Below are positions 1-5,230 of a stretch of 6,774 nt of DNA, one piece after another (position 1 is the stretch's first letter; each line of letters starts with the position of its first letter). A program made the translations under genes and the position numbers. The stretch covers positions 1 to 6,774 of the forward strand of contig CATZTY010000055.1 in the NCBI GenBank assembly GCA_958424475.1. Direction: 5' to 3'. The notes below the pieces were generated by a model. It was not told the origin of the DNA, made no database searches, and saw only the letters and a program-made list of their open reading frames with translations. Origin of the DNA: an uncultured Collinsella sp. (GTDB lineage: Bacteria > Actinomycetota > Coriobacteriia > Coriobacteriales > Coriobacteriaceae).

Positions 1-1131
1 CAAAGCCTGCAGCGCTGGCGCCAAATCGACGCTCGCCACCTGCTTAAGGCCGGCAAGACCGGGGGCGACATCGCATCCCTGATCATCGACCACACGCGCG
101 CCCAGCGCCTGCAGCATGCCGGCGCCACCGTCGTTGGTGGCACTGCCGCCCAGACCAATATAGATAGTCTTTGCCCCGGCGCGAACCGCACGGAGTATCA
201 GCTCGCCCACGCCATAGGTCGAAGCCGCAAGCGCCGCCGATTCCGTGCAGGGTGAATACCCAATACCCGCCGCCTCGGCCATCTCAATTACAGCCGAGTC
301 GCGCTCGTCGTCCACCAGCATCCGGGCAGACACGCGGTCGCCCAAGGGACCTGCCACCTCGCAGGTCACAATCTCACCGCCGCACGCGGCAACGGCATCG
401 AGCGTCCCCTCGCCGCCATCCGCCAGCGGCAATGCGGCCACCTGGGCATCGGACCACACACGGCGCATGCCCTCGGCAACCGCCGCCTCCGCCTGCGCGC
501 TCGAAACGCTGCCCTTAAAGGAGTCAATCGCCAACAGCACACGGCGGGGCCGGCGGCACGCAGGACCAAAGTCAAACGCCGTGCCAGCATCTTCACCAGC
601 ACCTGCAAGCGCTGCGGCGTGAGCGGTGTGCGCGTCAAGATCGGCCCCACAACCGCAACCAGCGCCGCCCGCTCCGCGCAGACCGCCAAAATAGCTACTC
701 AGCAGCTCGCGGCATTCATCCGCCAGGACCCCAGCCGTCACGTTAAAGCGATGATTCAGGCGCGAGTCGGCATTGAGGTCATACAGGGATCCCAGCGCGC
801 CCGCCTTGGCGTCACGCGCGCCATACACGCAGCGCCCCACGCGCGCGTTAACCATAAGCCCCGCACACATGCAGCATGGCTCGAGCGTCACGTAGACCGT
901 GCAATCGGAAAGGCGCCAGCGACCGAGCGACCGAGCGGCAGCGCACAGGGCCGCAAATTCTGCGTGCGCCGAAGGATCCTGATCGAGCTCGCGTCGATTA
1001 TGCGCCCTCGCGACAATCTCGCCGTCGCGCACCACTACGGCTCCGATGGGCACCTCGCCCACCGCCGCGGCGGCGCGCGCCTCGGCCAGCGCCTCGCGCA
1101 TGAACTTCTCGTCGATTTCGGTGATCGTCAT
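1..1131 (-). CDS. TadA-type tRNA adenosine deaminase fused in frame to glycerate kinase (3' end outside window)
   Basis: The minus-strand frame from ATG at 1129-1131 stays open for all 377 visible codons to the left edge; I checked every triplet. Residues 1-150 are a complete TadA, the enzyme that deaminates the wobble adenosine of tRNA-Arg(ACG) to inosine. The zinc and catalytic motif HAE is at H56/E58 and PCCMC at C86/C89, essentially the positions known in E. coli TadA. Residues ~151-196 are an Ala/Gly-rich linker. From residue 198 it reads as a glycerate kinase of the GckA/GlxK family, which phosphorylates D-glycerate: LLAIDSFKGS at 199-208, PLADGGEGT at 235-243 and GLGGSATNDGGAG at 326-338. 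About half of a normal ~380-residue kinase is visible. The start is supported by GGAAGG six bases upstream. The linker has no in-frame ATG. A GTG at 538-540 could begin a separate kinase, but it has no ribosome binding site and the TadA part has no stop of its own. The two activities have no obvious link. Confidence 0.85.
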   Translation of the reverse strand, partial: MTITEIDEKFMREALAEARAAAAVGEVPIGAVVVRDGEIVARAHNRRELDQDPSAHAEFAALCAAARSLGRWRLSDCTVYVTLEPCCMCAGLMVNARVGRCVYGARDAKAGALGSLYDLNADSRLNHRFNVTAGVLADECRELLSSYFGGLRGAGGAGCGCGADLDAHTAHAAALAGAGEDAGTAFDFGPACRRPRRVLLAIDSFKGSVSSAQAEAAVAEGMRRVWSDAQVAALPLADGGEGTLDAVAACGGEIVTCEVAGPLGDRVSARMLVDDERDSAVIEMAEAAGIGYSPCTESAALAASTYGVGELILRAVRAGAKTIYIGLGGSATNDGGAGMLQALGARVVDDQGCDVAPGLAGLKQVASVDLAPALQAL

Positions 1132-1166
1132 CGTTCGCCTTCCCTGTTGCAAATTCAAAACGATGC

Positions 1167-1172
1167 TATCAT
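1167..1172 (+). promoter_or_regulatory. Putative -10 box of the tRNA-Ser gene
   Basis: TATCAT matches the sigma-70 type -10 consensus in five of six positions and would place transcription start near 1179, just before the tRNA at 1183. No convincing -35 hexamer is seen at the right spacing; TTGCAA at 1147-1152 is only 14 nt away. The 51-bp gap also has to hold the promoter of the divergent TadA fusion gene. Confidence 0.35.
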
Positions 1173-1182
1173 TACGACTCAC

Positions 1183-1272
1183 GGAGAGATGGCAGAGCGG
1201 TTGAATGCGGCGGTCTTGAAAACCGTTGAGCGCGAGAGCGTTCCGGGGGTTCGAATCCCCCTCTCTCCGCCA
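1183..1272 (+). tRNA. tRNA-Ser(UGA), CCA encoded
   Basis: A complete class II tRNA cloverleaf can be folded by eye. The acceptor stem is GGAGAGA (1183-1189) with TCTCTCC (1262-1268). The D stem is GCA/TGC. The anticodon stem is GCGGT/ACCGT with loop CTTGAAA, giving anticodon TGA at 1217-1219, which reads UCA serine codons. There is a long variable arm (~1227-1244) typical of tRNA-Ser. The T stem is GGGGG/CCCCC around TTCGAAT. The discriminator G is at 1269 and CCA is encoded at 1270-1272. The gene is divergent from the TadA fusion and ends 3 nt before the stop codon of the oppositely oriented tetR gene. Confidence 0.96.
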
Positions 1273-1275
1273 CTT

Positions 1276-1866
1276 CTAGTGATGCACCGGCGTCATGGTC
1301 CGCTCAAACAGTGCATCGACCACGTCGGCTATCTCAGGTCGACGCTCAAGATCGTGGCCCGACTCCCACCATATCGTGAAAAGTCGAATAATACCGCCGG
1401 CGACAAACTCAGACGTCGTCTCGAGTGACACGGGGGCCAGGGCATCCTCGGCAAGCACGTTCATCACACGCTCGCGGATGGAGTGGGCAATGCGGTCGCA
1501 AATAACGTTGGTCAACATGCCCGACATGCTGCTTGCCAAAATGTTATCCATGAGCCGCTCGTGCGTCAGAATCAAATCCATGGCATCGTCCAAAATCGCG
1601 TGCCGAAGCGCGCGCACGTCCTCGGCAGACACTGCGCCGGCCTCATCGGGCTGTTTTTGCGGCAAGCCCGACATGAGCTCATCGATATAAAAGGCAAAGT
1701 AATCGTTCTTGTCGCGAAAGTGCTTGTAGAACGTCGTGCGGCGAATCATGGCGCGGTCGCACAGCATGGCAACCGTCAGGTCCTCAAAACGATGCTCTTC
1801 CAAAAGCTCGGTAAAGGCATCGAACAGGGCGCGGTAGGTTTTCTTAATGCGAAGGTCCACTGGCAT
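1276..1866 (-). CDS. TetR/AcrR-family transcriptional regulator
   Basis: A 196-residue protein with a TetR-type N-terminal DNA-binding domain. Residues ~5-25 form helix 1 (KKTYRALFDAFTELLEE). The helix-turn-helix covers ~30-51, with LTVAMLCDRAMIRRTTFYKHF as the recognition region; the TTFYKHF ending is the family hallmark. The C-terminal ~130 residues are helical and contain the FVAGGIIRLFTIWWESG stretch seen in TetR members with a DhaS-like C-terminal domain. They should carry ligand-binding and dimer functions, and the ligand cannot be told. The start at 1866 is chosen because GAGG lies six bases upstream. An ATG six bases earlier (1872) would directly abut that GAGG, and the longer frame reaching to 2133 would overlap lemA. 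The gene is divergent from lemA across a ~205-bp gap, so autoregulation and control of lemA are plausible but inferred. Confidence 0.9.
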   Translation of the reverse strand: MPVDLRIKKTYRALFDAFTELLEEHRFEDLTVAMLCDRAMIRRTTFYKHFRDKNDYFAFYIDELMSGLPQKQPDEAGAVSAEDVRALRHAILDDAMDLILTHERLMDNILASSMSGMLTNVICDRIAHSIRERVMNVLAEDALAPVSLETTSEFVAGGIIRLFTIWWESGHDLERRPEIADVVDALFERTMTPVHH

Positions 1867-1909
1867 CGCCATCCTCAGGGCAAAGACAACACTCGTCAAT
1901 CTGTCGCAT

Positions 1910-1915
1910 ATCTTA
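1910..1915 (-). promoter_or_regulatory. Putative -10 box of the tetR-family gene
   Basis: Read on the minus strand this is TAAGAT, 43 nt before the chosen ATG, in the gap shared with lemA. No good -35 hexamer is visible, so this is a weak call. Confidence 0.25.
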
Positions 1916-2002
1916 CACCTGTACCTCGCGCGCTTTGCCCCGGTGCCAACCCCGCCGAAAACACAACGCTTACCGGAAAGTTCGGCACGACAAAACGTTG
2001 CG

Positions 2003-2024
2003 GGTATACTAGTAGCGTTATACC
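2003..2024 (+). promoter_or_regulatory. lemA promoter -10 box with overlapping inverted repeat
   Basis: TATACT at 2005-2010 is a good -10 hexamer and would start transcription near 2017, leaving a ~55-nt leader before lemA. No good -35 is seen 16-18 nt upstream. The -10 lies inside a perfect 6-bp inverted repeat, GGTATA (2003-2008) and TATACC (2019-2024), separated by 10 nt. This is a sensible size and position for a repressor operator. The divergent TetR-type protein is the natural candidate, but this is inference. Confidence 0.45.
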
Positions 2025-2071
2025 AACGGCAGCTGGCGCATGCCGCCGCGGCCATTCGAAACGGAGACATC

Positions 2072-2623
2072 ATGATTACCGTCATCATCGGCATCGTTGT
2101 TGTCATTGTGATTGTCTGCGCCATCGCCGGCATCTACAACAACATGGTCACCAAGCGTAACCGCATCGATAACGCCTGGCAGAACATCGATACGCAGCTG
2201 CAGCGCCGCAACGACCTGATCCCCAACCTGGTCGAGACCGTCAAGGGCTACGCCAAGCACGAGCAGGAGACGCTCTCCGCCGTGATCAGCGCGCGTAACA
2301 CCGCCGTCAAGGCCACCACGCCCGAAGCCAAGATGGAAGCCGACAACGTGCTGACCGGTGCGCTGCGCCAGCTCTTCGCCGTGGCCGAGGCCTATCCCGA
2401 TCTTAAGGCAAACACCAACTTTACGCAGCTGCAGGCATCGCTCGAGGATACCGAGAACAAGATTAGCTATGCACGCCAGAGCTACAACGACTGCGTGCTC
2501 AGCTACAACAACGCCATTCAGACGTTCCCGGCTGTCATCTTTGCCGGCATCTTCCAGTTTAAGGAGCGCCAGGGCTTCGAGGCCGCCGAAGCAGCCCGCC
2601 AGGCCCCGACCGTCAAGTTCTAG
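2072..2623 (+). CDS. lemA: LemA family membrane-anchored protein
   Basis: A 183-residue LemA family protein, close to the usual family length. Residues ~2-22 are one strongly hydrophobic segment (ITVIIGIVVVIVIVCAIAGI) that should anchor the protein in the membrane. The rest is a helical domain. The family signature follows the anchor directly: YNNMVTKRNRIDNAWQNID, then LQRRNDLIPNLVETVKGYAKHE, and near the C-terminus YNNAIQTFP with the FQFKERQGFE ending. The biochemical role of LemA proteins is not settled; in other bacteria they are associated with the cell envelope and often sit next to TPM-domain or DUF2207 genes. No such partner is present here, and the gene is closed by a strong terminator. 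ATG 2072 is chosen because GGAGA (2063-2067) is properly spaced. The frame is open further upstream (to 1847), but that would cross the promoter. Confidence 0.93.
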   Translation: MITVIIGIVVVIVIVCAIAGIYNNMVTKRNRIDNAWQNIDTQLQRRNDLIPNLVETVKGYAKHEQETLSAVISARNTAVKATTPEAKMEADNVLTGALRQLFAVAEAYPDLKANTNFTQLQASLEDTENKISYARQSYNDCVLSYNNAIQTFPAVIFAGIFQFKERQGFEAAEAARQAPTVKF

Positions 2624-2659
2624 TAGTTTGACAGCGCATCCTTAATCGGCCAAATGCAT

Positions 2660-2706
2660 AAACCGCCCCGTCGAATGCATACTTCGACGGGGCGGTTTCT
2701 TTTTTC
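2660..2706 (+). terminator. Rho-independent terminator of lemA
   Basis: A perfect 16-bp stem, 2660-2675 (AAACCGCCCCGTCGAA) with 2683-2698, closes a 7-nt loop and is followed by C plus a run of six or more T. It lies 36 nt after the lemA stop. The T run is on the plus strand, so it serves lemA and makes lemA monocistronic. Confidence 0.93.
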
Positions 2707-2724
2707 GCGAAGGTCCCCCTCTAA

Positions 2725-2935
2725 GCGCCGTGCATTTTTAGGAGTATTCAACATAACCAAGAGCTTCGGGCGCCACGATAAATGCCAAAGACCGCGAATA
2801 TCCCTGCAAATCAAACGCTGTCAGCCCATAACCCCGCCCATCATCCGTAGAAAACATCGAGAAATCCCGATTTTTTGCCCGAGGTCGGTATACAGGGGCC
2901 TTCGATTGCAGAATACTCGCAAAAATGCACGTCGC
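2725..2935. repeat. Candidate MITE-like element bounded by 25-bp inverted repeats
   Basis: The left end (2725-2749) and right end (2911-2935) are inverted copies matching in 22 of 25 positions; the core is GTGCATTTTT, two differing bases, then GAGTATTC. The whole segment is ~211 bp, looks more AT-rich than the adjacent genes, and lies in the gap between the lemA and ilvE terminators. This is the form of a small non-autonomous transposable element or dispersed intergenic repeat. I see no clear target-site duplication and no transposase. A minus-strand frame runs through nearly all of it, with its stop inside the left repeat. Copy number cannot be judged from one window. Confidence 0.6.
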
Positions 2936-2947
2936 CACCACCCCCAC
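2738..2947 (-). CDS. Doubtful 69-residue reading frame within the inverted-repeat element
   Basis: The frame runs from a GTG at 2945-2947 to a TAA at 2738-2740 and spans most of the repeat element. The product has no recognised domain, signal peptide or membrane segment. It contains a fairly varied, protein-like stretch (FSMFSTDDGRGYGLTAFDLQ). Against a real gene: no ribosome binding site precedes the GTG, the frame coincides with the element, and the stop lies in a terminal repeat. It is best treated as an open frame carried by a repeat. Conserved copies with synonymous changes would argue otherwise. Confidence 0.2.
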   Translation of the reverse strand: MGVVATCIFASILQSKAPVYRPRAKNRDFSMFSTDDGRGYGLTAFDLQGYSRSLAFIVAPEALGYVEYS

Positions 2948-2959
2948 ATGGCGCGAACC

Positions 2960-2990
2960 AAAACAAAAGCGCGGCCTTCCTTTCCGGCGC
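2960..2990 (-). terminator. Probable rho-independent terminator of ilvE
   Basis: On the minus strand a short GC stem forms between GCGCCGG (2984-2990) and CCGCGC (2969-2974) with one bulged base. It is followed by TTTTGTTTT (2960-2968). It sits about 28 nt after the ilvE stop codon. The stem is only six pairs, so it is weaker than the other terminators in the window. Confidence 0.55.
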
Positions 2991-3017
2991 GTCCTCGGGC
3001 CGGACAGCTAAGACAGC

Positions 3018-4070
3018 TTACGCCACGGTGTAAACCCAGTTGTGCTTATCCTCGACAGCACCAGACTGGATGCCAGTCAGGGTCTCGCGAAGCTTCTTCA
3101 TCACGGGGCCGATCTCGGTGTAGCCAGCCGGGAAGGTCACAGTCTCGTCGGCGCCGTAAACCTTGTTGTCGATCTCGCCAACCGGGGAGATGACGGCAGC
3201 GGTGCCGCACAGGCCGCACTCGACAAAGGTACCGGCCTTGACCTCGGCCCACTCGACGGGGCGCTGATCGACGGTCATACCCAGGTCCTGAGCAACCTGA
3301 ACGAGCGAACGACGGGTGATGGAAGGCAGGATGGAGTCGGTGTGCGACTGCGGAACGACGAGCGTACCGTCCTCCTTCACGAACAGGACGTTGGCGCCGC
3401 CGGTCTCCTCGACATAGGTGCGGGACTCGGAGTCGAGATACAGGTTCTCGGCATAGCCCTCGCGGTGAGCCTCCATCGTGGGCTTGAGGGACATGGCGTA
3501 GTTGAGGCCGGCCTTGATGTTGCCGGTACCGTGCGGTGCGGCGCGGTCGTACTCGGAAACGCGCAGCTTGACGGGCTTGAGGCCACCCTTAAAGTACGGA
3601 CCGACCGGGGTCACGAGAATGCGGAACGTGTACTCAGGAGCGGGAGCCACGCCGATCACGTCACCGGAGCCGATCATAAACGGACGCACGTACAGGGTCG
3701 CGCCGGAACCGAAGGGCGGAACCCAGGCGGCGTTGGCAGAGACGACCTGCTTGACGGCCTCAACGAACTTGTCCTTGGGGAACGGGGGCATCTCGAGGCG
3801 CTGCGCAGAGTTGTACATGCGCTCGGCGTTCATGTCGGGACGGAAGCAGACGATGCTGCCGTCCTCGGCGGTGTAGGCCTTCAGGCCCTCAAAGACCTCC
3901 TGGCAGTAATGGAAGATGCCGCCGCACTCGGAGACGTGCAGGGTGTGGTCGGTGGTCAGGCCGCCCTCGTCCCACTCGCCGTCCTTCCAATGGGCCTCGT
4001 AGCTGTAATCGGTCTTCATGTAGCCAAAGCCGAGGCTACCCCAATCGATATCCTTCTTCTCGACAGTCAT
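3018..4070 (-). CDS. ilvE: Branched-chain amino acid aminotransferase
   Basis: A 350-residue fold-type IV PLP aminotransferase of the larger IlvE form. It moves the amino group between glutamate and the 2-oxo acids of leucine, isoleucine and valine, the last step of their synthesis and first of their breakdown, in the cytoplasm. Visible landmarks are FEGLKA at 60-65; the PLP lysine K186 in GTGNIKAGLNYA; the YVEETGGANVLFV segment, typical of this class; and CGLCGTAA at C285-C288, resembling the CXXC centre of eukaryotic-type enzymes. Length is normal and no key residue appears missing. The start at 4070 is set by AAGGAG six bases upstream. The frame is open to 4220, but that extension is an Arg/Cys-rich leader and not part of the domain. 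It is transcribed alone, with no other ilv or leu gene adjacent. Confidence 0.96.
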   Translation of the reverse strand: MTVEKKDIDWGSLGFGYMKTDYSYEAHWKDGEWDEGGLTTDHTLHVSECGGIFHYCQEVFEGLKAYTAEDGSIVCFRPDMNAERMYNSAQRLEMPPFPKDKFVEAVKQVVSANAAWVPPFGSGATLYVRPFMIGSGDVIGVAPAPEYTFRILVTPVGPYFKGGLKPVKLRVSEYDRAAPHGTGNIKAGLNYAMSLKPTMEAHREGYAENLYLDSESRTYVEETGGANVLFVKEDGTLVVPQSHTDSILPSITRRSLVQVAQDLGMTVDQRPVEWAEVKAGTFVECGLCGTAAVISPVGEIDNKVYGADETVTFPAGYTEIGPVMKKLRETLTGIQSGAVEDKHNWVYTVA

Positions 4071-4223
4071 ATGTCGCTCCTTACATACACAGTTGCAAAC
4101 TCGCGAACCCGCACGCAAGGACCGAGGCCGGCCGCGTCGCAACGTCGCACGCCCGGAGCGCAGAGCCGGACGGGACACGCGAACAGCATCAAAGCCGATG
4201 GCACGTCGATTCGCATGCACGAG

Positions 4224-4252
4224 ATTGTACTCCGCACGCGCGTCGGATAAAA
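4224..4252 (-). promoter_or_regulatory. Putative ilvE promoter with ~147-nt leader
   Basis: On the minus strand TACAAT (4224-4229) is a good -10 hexamer with a weak -35-like TTTTAT (4247-4252) at 17-nt spacing. Start near 4217 would give a GC-rich leader of about 147 nt before ATG 4070. I found neither a T-box motif nor a leader peptide rich in Leu, Ile or Val codons in that leader, so its length is unexplained. Confidence 0.45.
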
Positions 4253-4295
4253 CGTTTTTCTTTAACTAACTAAAGTATTTTCATTTGACCGAAGC

Positions 4296-4329
4296 AAAAA
4301 GGCCCGCCACCGTAAGCGGTGACGGGCCT
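4296..4329 (-). terminator. Rho-independent terminator of the dedA-family gene
   Basis: On the minus strand a 13-bp stem (4317-4329 with 4300-4312, one G-T pair) closes a CTTA loop and is followed by five T (4296-4300). It is about 30 nt after the DedA stop codon and just upstream of the ilvE promoter, insulating the two minus-strand genes. Confidence 0.92.
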
Positions 4330-4358
4330 CAACGGCACGGTTTGCGCGCTGGCTCGAG

Positions 4359-5006
4359 CTACGCGTTCTTTTTGCCCAGCTTGGCCTTAACCAGACCGAC
4401 CACGGTCGGGATGATCGACACGGCAACGATGCCGACAATCAGCAGCTCAAAGTGCTCCTGCACAAAGGGAATGCCACCAAAGAAGTAGCCCAGCAGCGTA
4501 AAGACCGTCGACCAGGTAATGCCGCCCAGCACGTTAAAGACGACAAAGTTGCGCCAGTGCATGCCGCCCATGCCAGCGATAAAGGGCACAAAGGTGCGGA
4601 TAAACGGGAAGAAGCGACCCAGGAAGATGGCCAGGTGACCCCACTTGTCCAAGAAGTCCTCGGACTTTTTGATGCGCTCGGGCGTCATGGCCTTGACCTT
4701 GCCCGAAGCGATGATCTTTTTGCCAAAGAAGTGACCAATCATAAAGTTGCACTGATCGCCCAAAATGGCGGCGGCCCACGCGGTGGCCAGAAGCGCCACA
4801 ATGTTAAAGCCACCGTTGTGGGCAAAGAAGCCCGAAGCAAACAGCAGTGAATCGCCAGGAAGGAACGGGAAGAACACCACGCCTGTCTCAATGAAGATAA
4901 TCAGGAACACGCAGCCGTAGGCCATAAGCGGGCCGGCGGCGATCCAGCTGGCAATCGCGGTGCGCGGGTCTTTGAGCAGCTCGGCGATAAAATTGATGAA
5001 ACCCAT
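4359..5006 (-). CDS. DedA family (SNARE-associated / VTT domain) membrane protein
   Basis: A 215-residue integral membrane protein of the DedA family. Members act in the cytoplasmic membrane; several have been implicated in recycling of the lipid carrier undecaprenyl phosphate or in proton-dependent membrane homeostasis, and the substrate here is not known. Hydrophobic stretches at ~25-62, 66-92, 125-145, 150-172 and 182-205 fit the family topology with re-entrant segments. Conserved residues known to matter in E. coli YqjA are recognisable: E40 and D52 around FFPFLPGDSLL, and R131 and R137 in GRFFPFIRTFVPFIAGM. The C-terminus is basic (KAKLGKKNA). The start at 5006 is preceded by AGAGG at ~9 nt. 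An open frame reaching 5090 would extend across the promoter. It is a single-gene unit with its own terminator. Confidence 0.93.
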   Translation of the reverse strand: MGFINFIAELLKDPRTAIASWIAAGPLMAYGCVFLIIFIETGVVFFPFLPGDSLLFASGFFAHNGGFNIVALLATAWAAAILGDQCNFMIGHFFGKKIIASGKVKAMTPERIKKSEDFLDKWGHLAIFLGRFFPFIRTFVPFIAGMGGMHWRNFVVFNVLGGITWSTVFTLLGYFFGGIPFVQEHFELLIVGIVAVSIIPTVVGLVKAKLGKKNA

Positions 5007-5052
5007 GAAGTAAAACCTCTCAGTTGTGGGCGCGGACACGTCCAAGTTGACC

Positions 5053-5058
5053 AGTATA
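5053..5058 (-). promoter_or_regulatory. Putative -10 box of the dedA-family gene
   Basis: TATACT on the minus strand, 46 nt upstream of the ATG, would start transcription near 5046. No clear -35 hexamer is seen upstream. The same hexamer serves the lemA and cysE candidates. Confidence 0.4.
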
Positions 5059-5172
5059 CGGTTGCAACGCGGCCATGCATACGACCGCACAAAAGTGTGA
5101 CTTCATTACCAGCAAGTTTGCATAACTGACACTTGTCGCCCAAAGCAAAGCAAGATCGCCCTTCCTAATCCC

Positions 5173-5189
5173 TAGCGAATCGCTATACT
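5173..5189 (+). promoter_or_regulatory. cysE promoter -10 box with overlapping palindrome
   Basis: TATACT at 5184-5189 is a good -10 hexamer giving a start near 5196 and a ~35-nt leader. No consensus -35 is seen. A perfect palindrome, TAGCGA-A-TCGCTA at 5173-5185 (6-bp arms around one central base), runs into the first two bases of the -10. A regulator bound there would block RNA polymerase. Which protein binds, if any, cannot be told. Confidence 0.45.
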
Positions 5190-5230
5190 TTAGTGAATCG
5201 CATTGCCATGGCGCTAAGGGAGGGCGGCCG

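Noticed and set aside
619..1428. 269-residue plus-strand frame spanning the TadA region and tRNA
   Set aside because: It reads across a tRNA gene and antisense to TadA motifs and tetR, so it is a shadow frame.
1847..2071. Upstream extension of the lemA frame
   Set aside because: It crosses the -10 box and the divergent tetR start. ATG 2072 has GGAGA and gives a standard LemA beginning with its membrane anchor.
1867..2133. N-terminal extension of the TetR-type protein by ~89 residues
   Set aside because: It would overlap lemA and the lemA promoter, is rich in Met/Thr repeats antisense to the LemA membrane segment, and the start at 1866 has a well-spaced GAGG.
4071..4220. 50-residue N-terminal extension of IlvE, or a leader peptide
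   Set aside because: It is Arg/Cys-rich, unlike any aminotransferase N-terminus, and AAGGAG marks the start at 4070. It lacks the branched-chain codons expected of an attenuator peptide.
4083..4220. T-box riboswitch before ilvE
   Set aside because: No T-box consensus sequence and no antiterminator/terminator pair with a T run were found in the leader.
3042..4250. 402-residue plus-strand open frame opposite ilvE
   Set aside because: It is the mirror of a GC-rich gene with biased third positions. The protein has no recognisable domain and ilvE is certain.
5093..5134. AAGTGT / ACACTT inverted repeat between dedA and cysE promoters
   Set aside because: It has only six base pairs with a 30-nt spacer and does not overlap a promoter element, so it is easily due to chance.
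5208..5210. ATG as an alternative cysE start
   Set aside because: It is out of frame with the acetyltransferase. The GTG at 5231 is in frame with a strong GGGAGGG.
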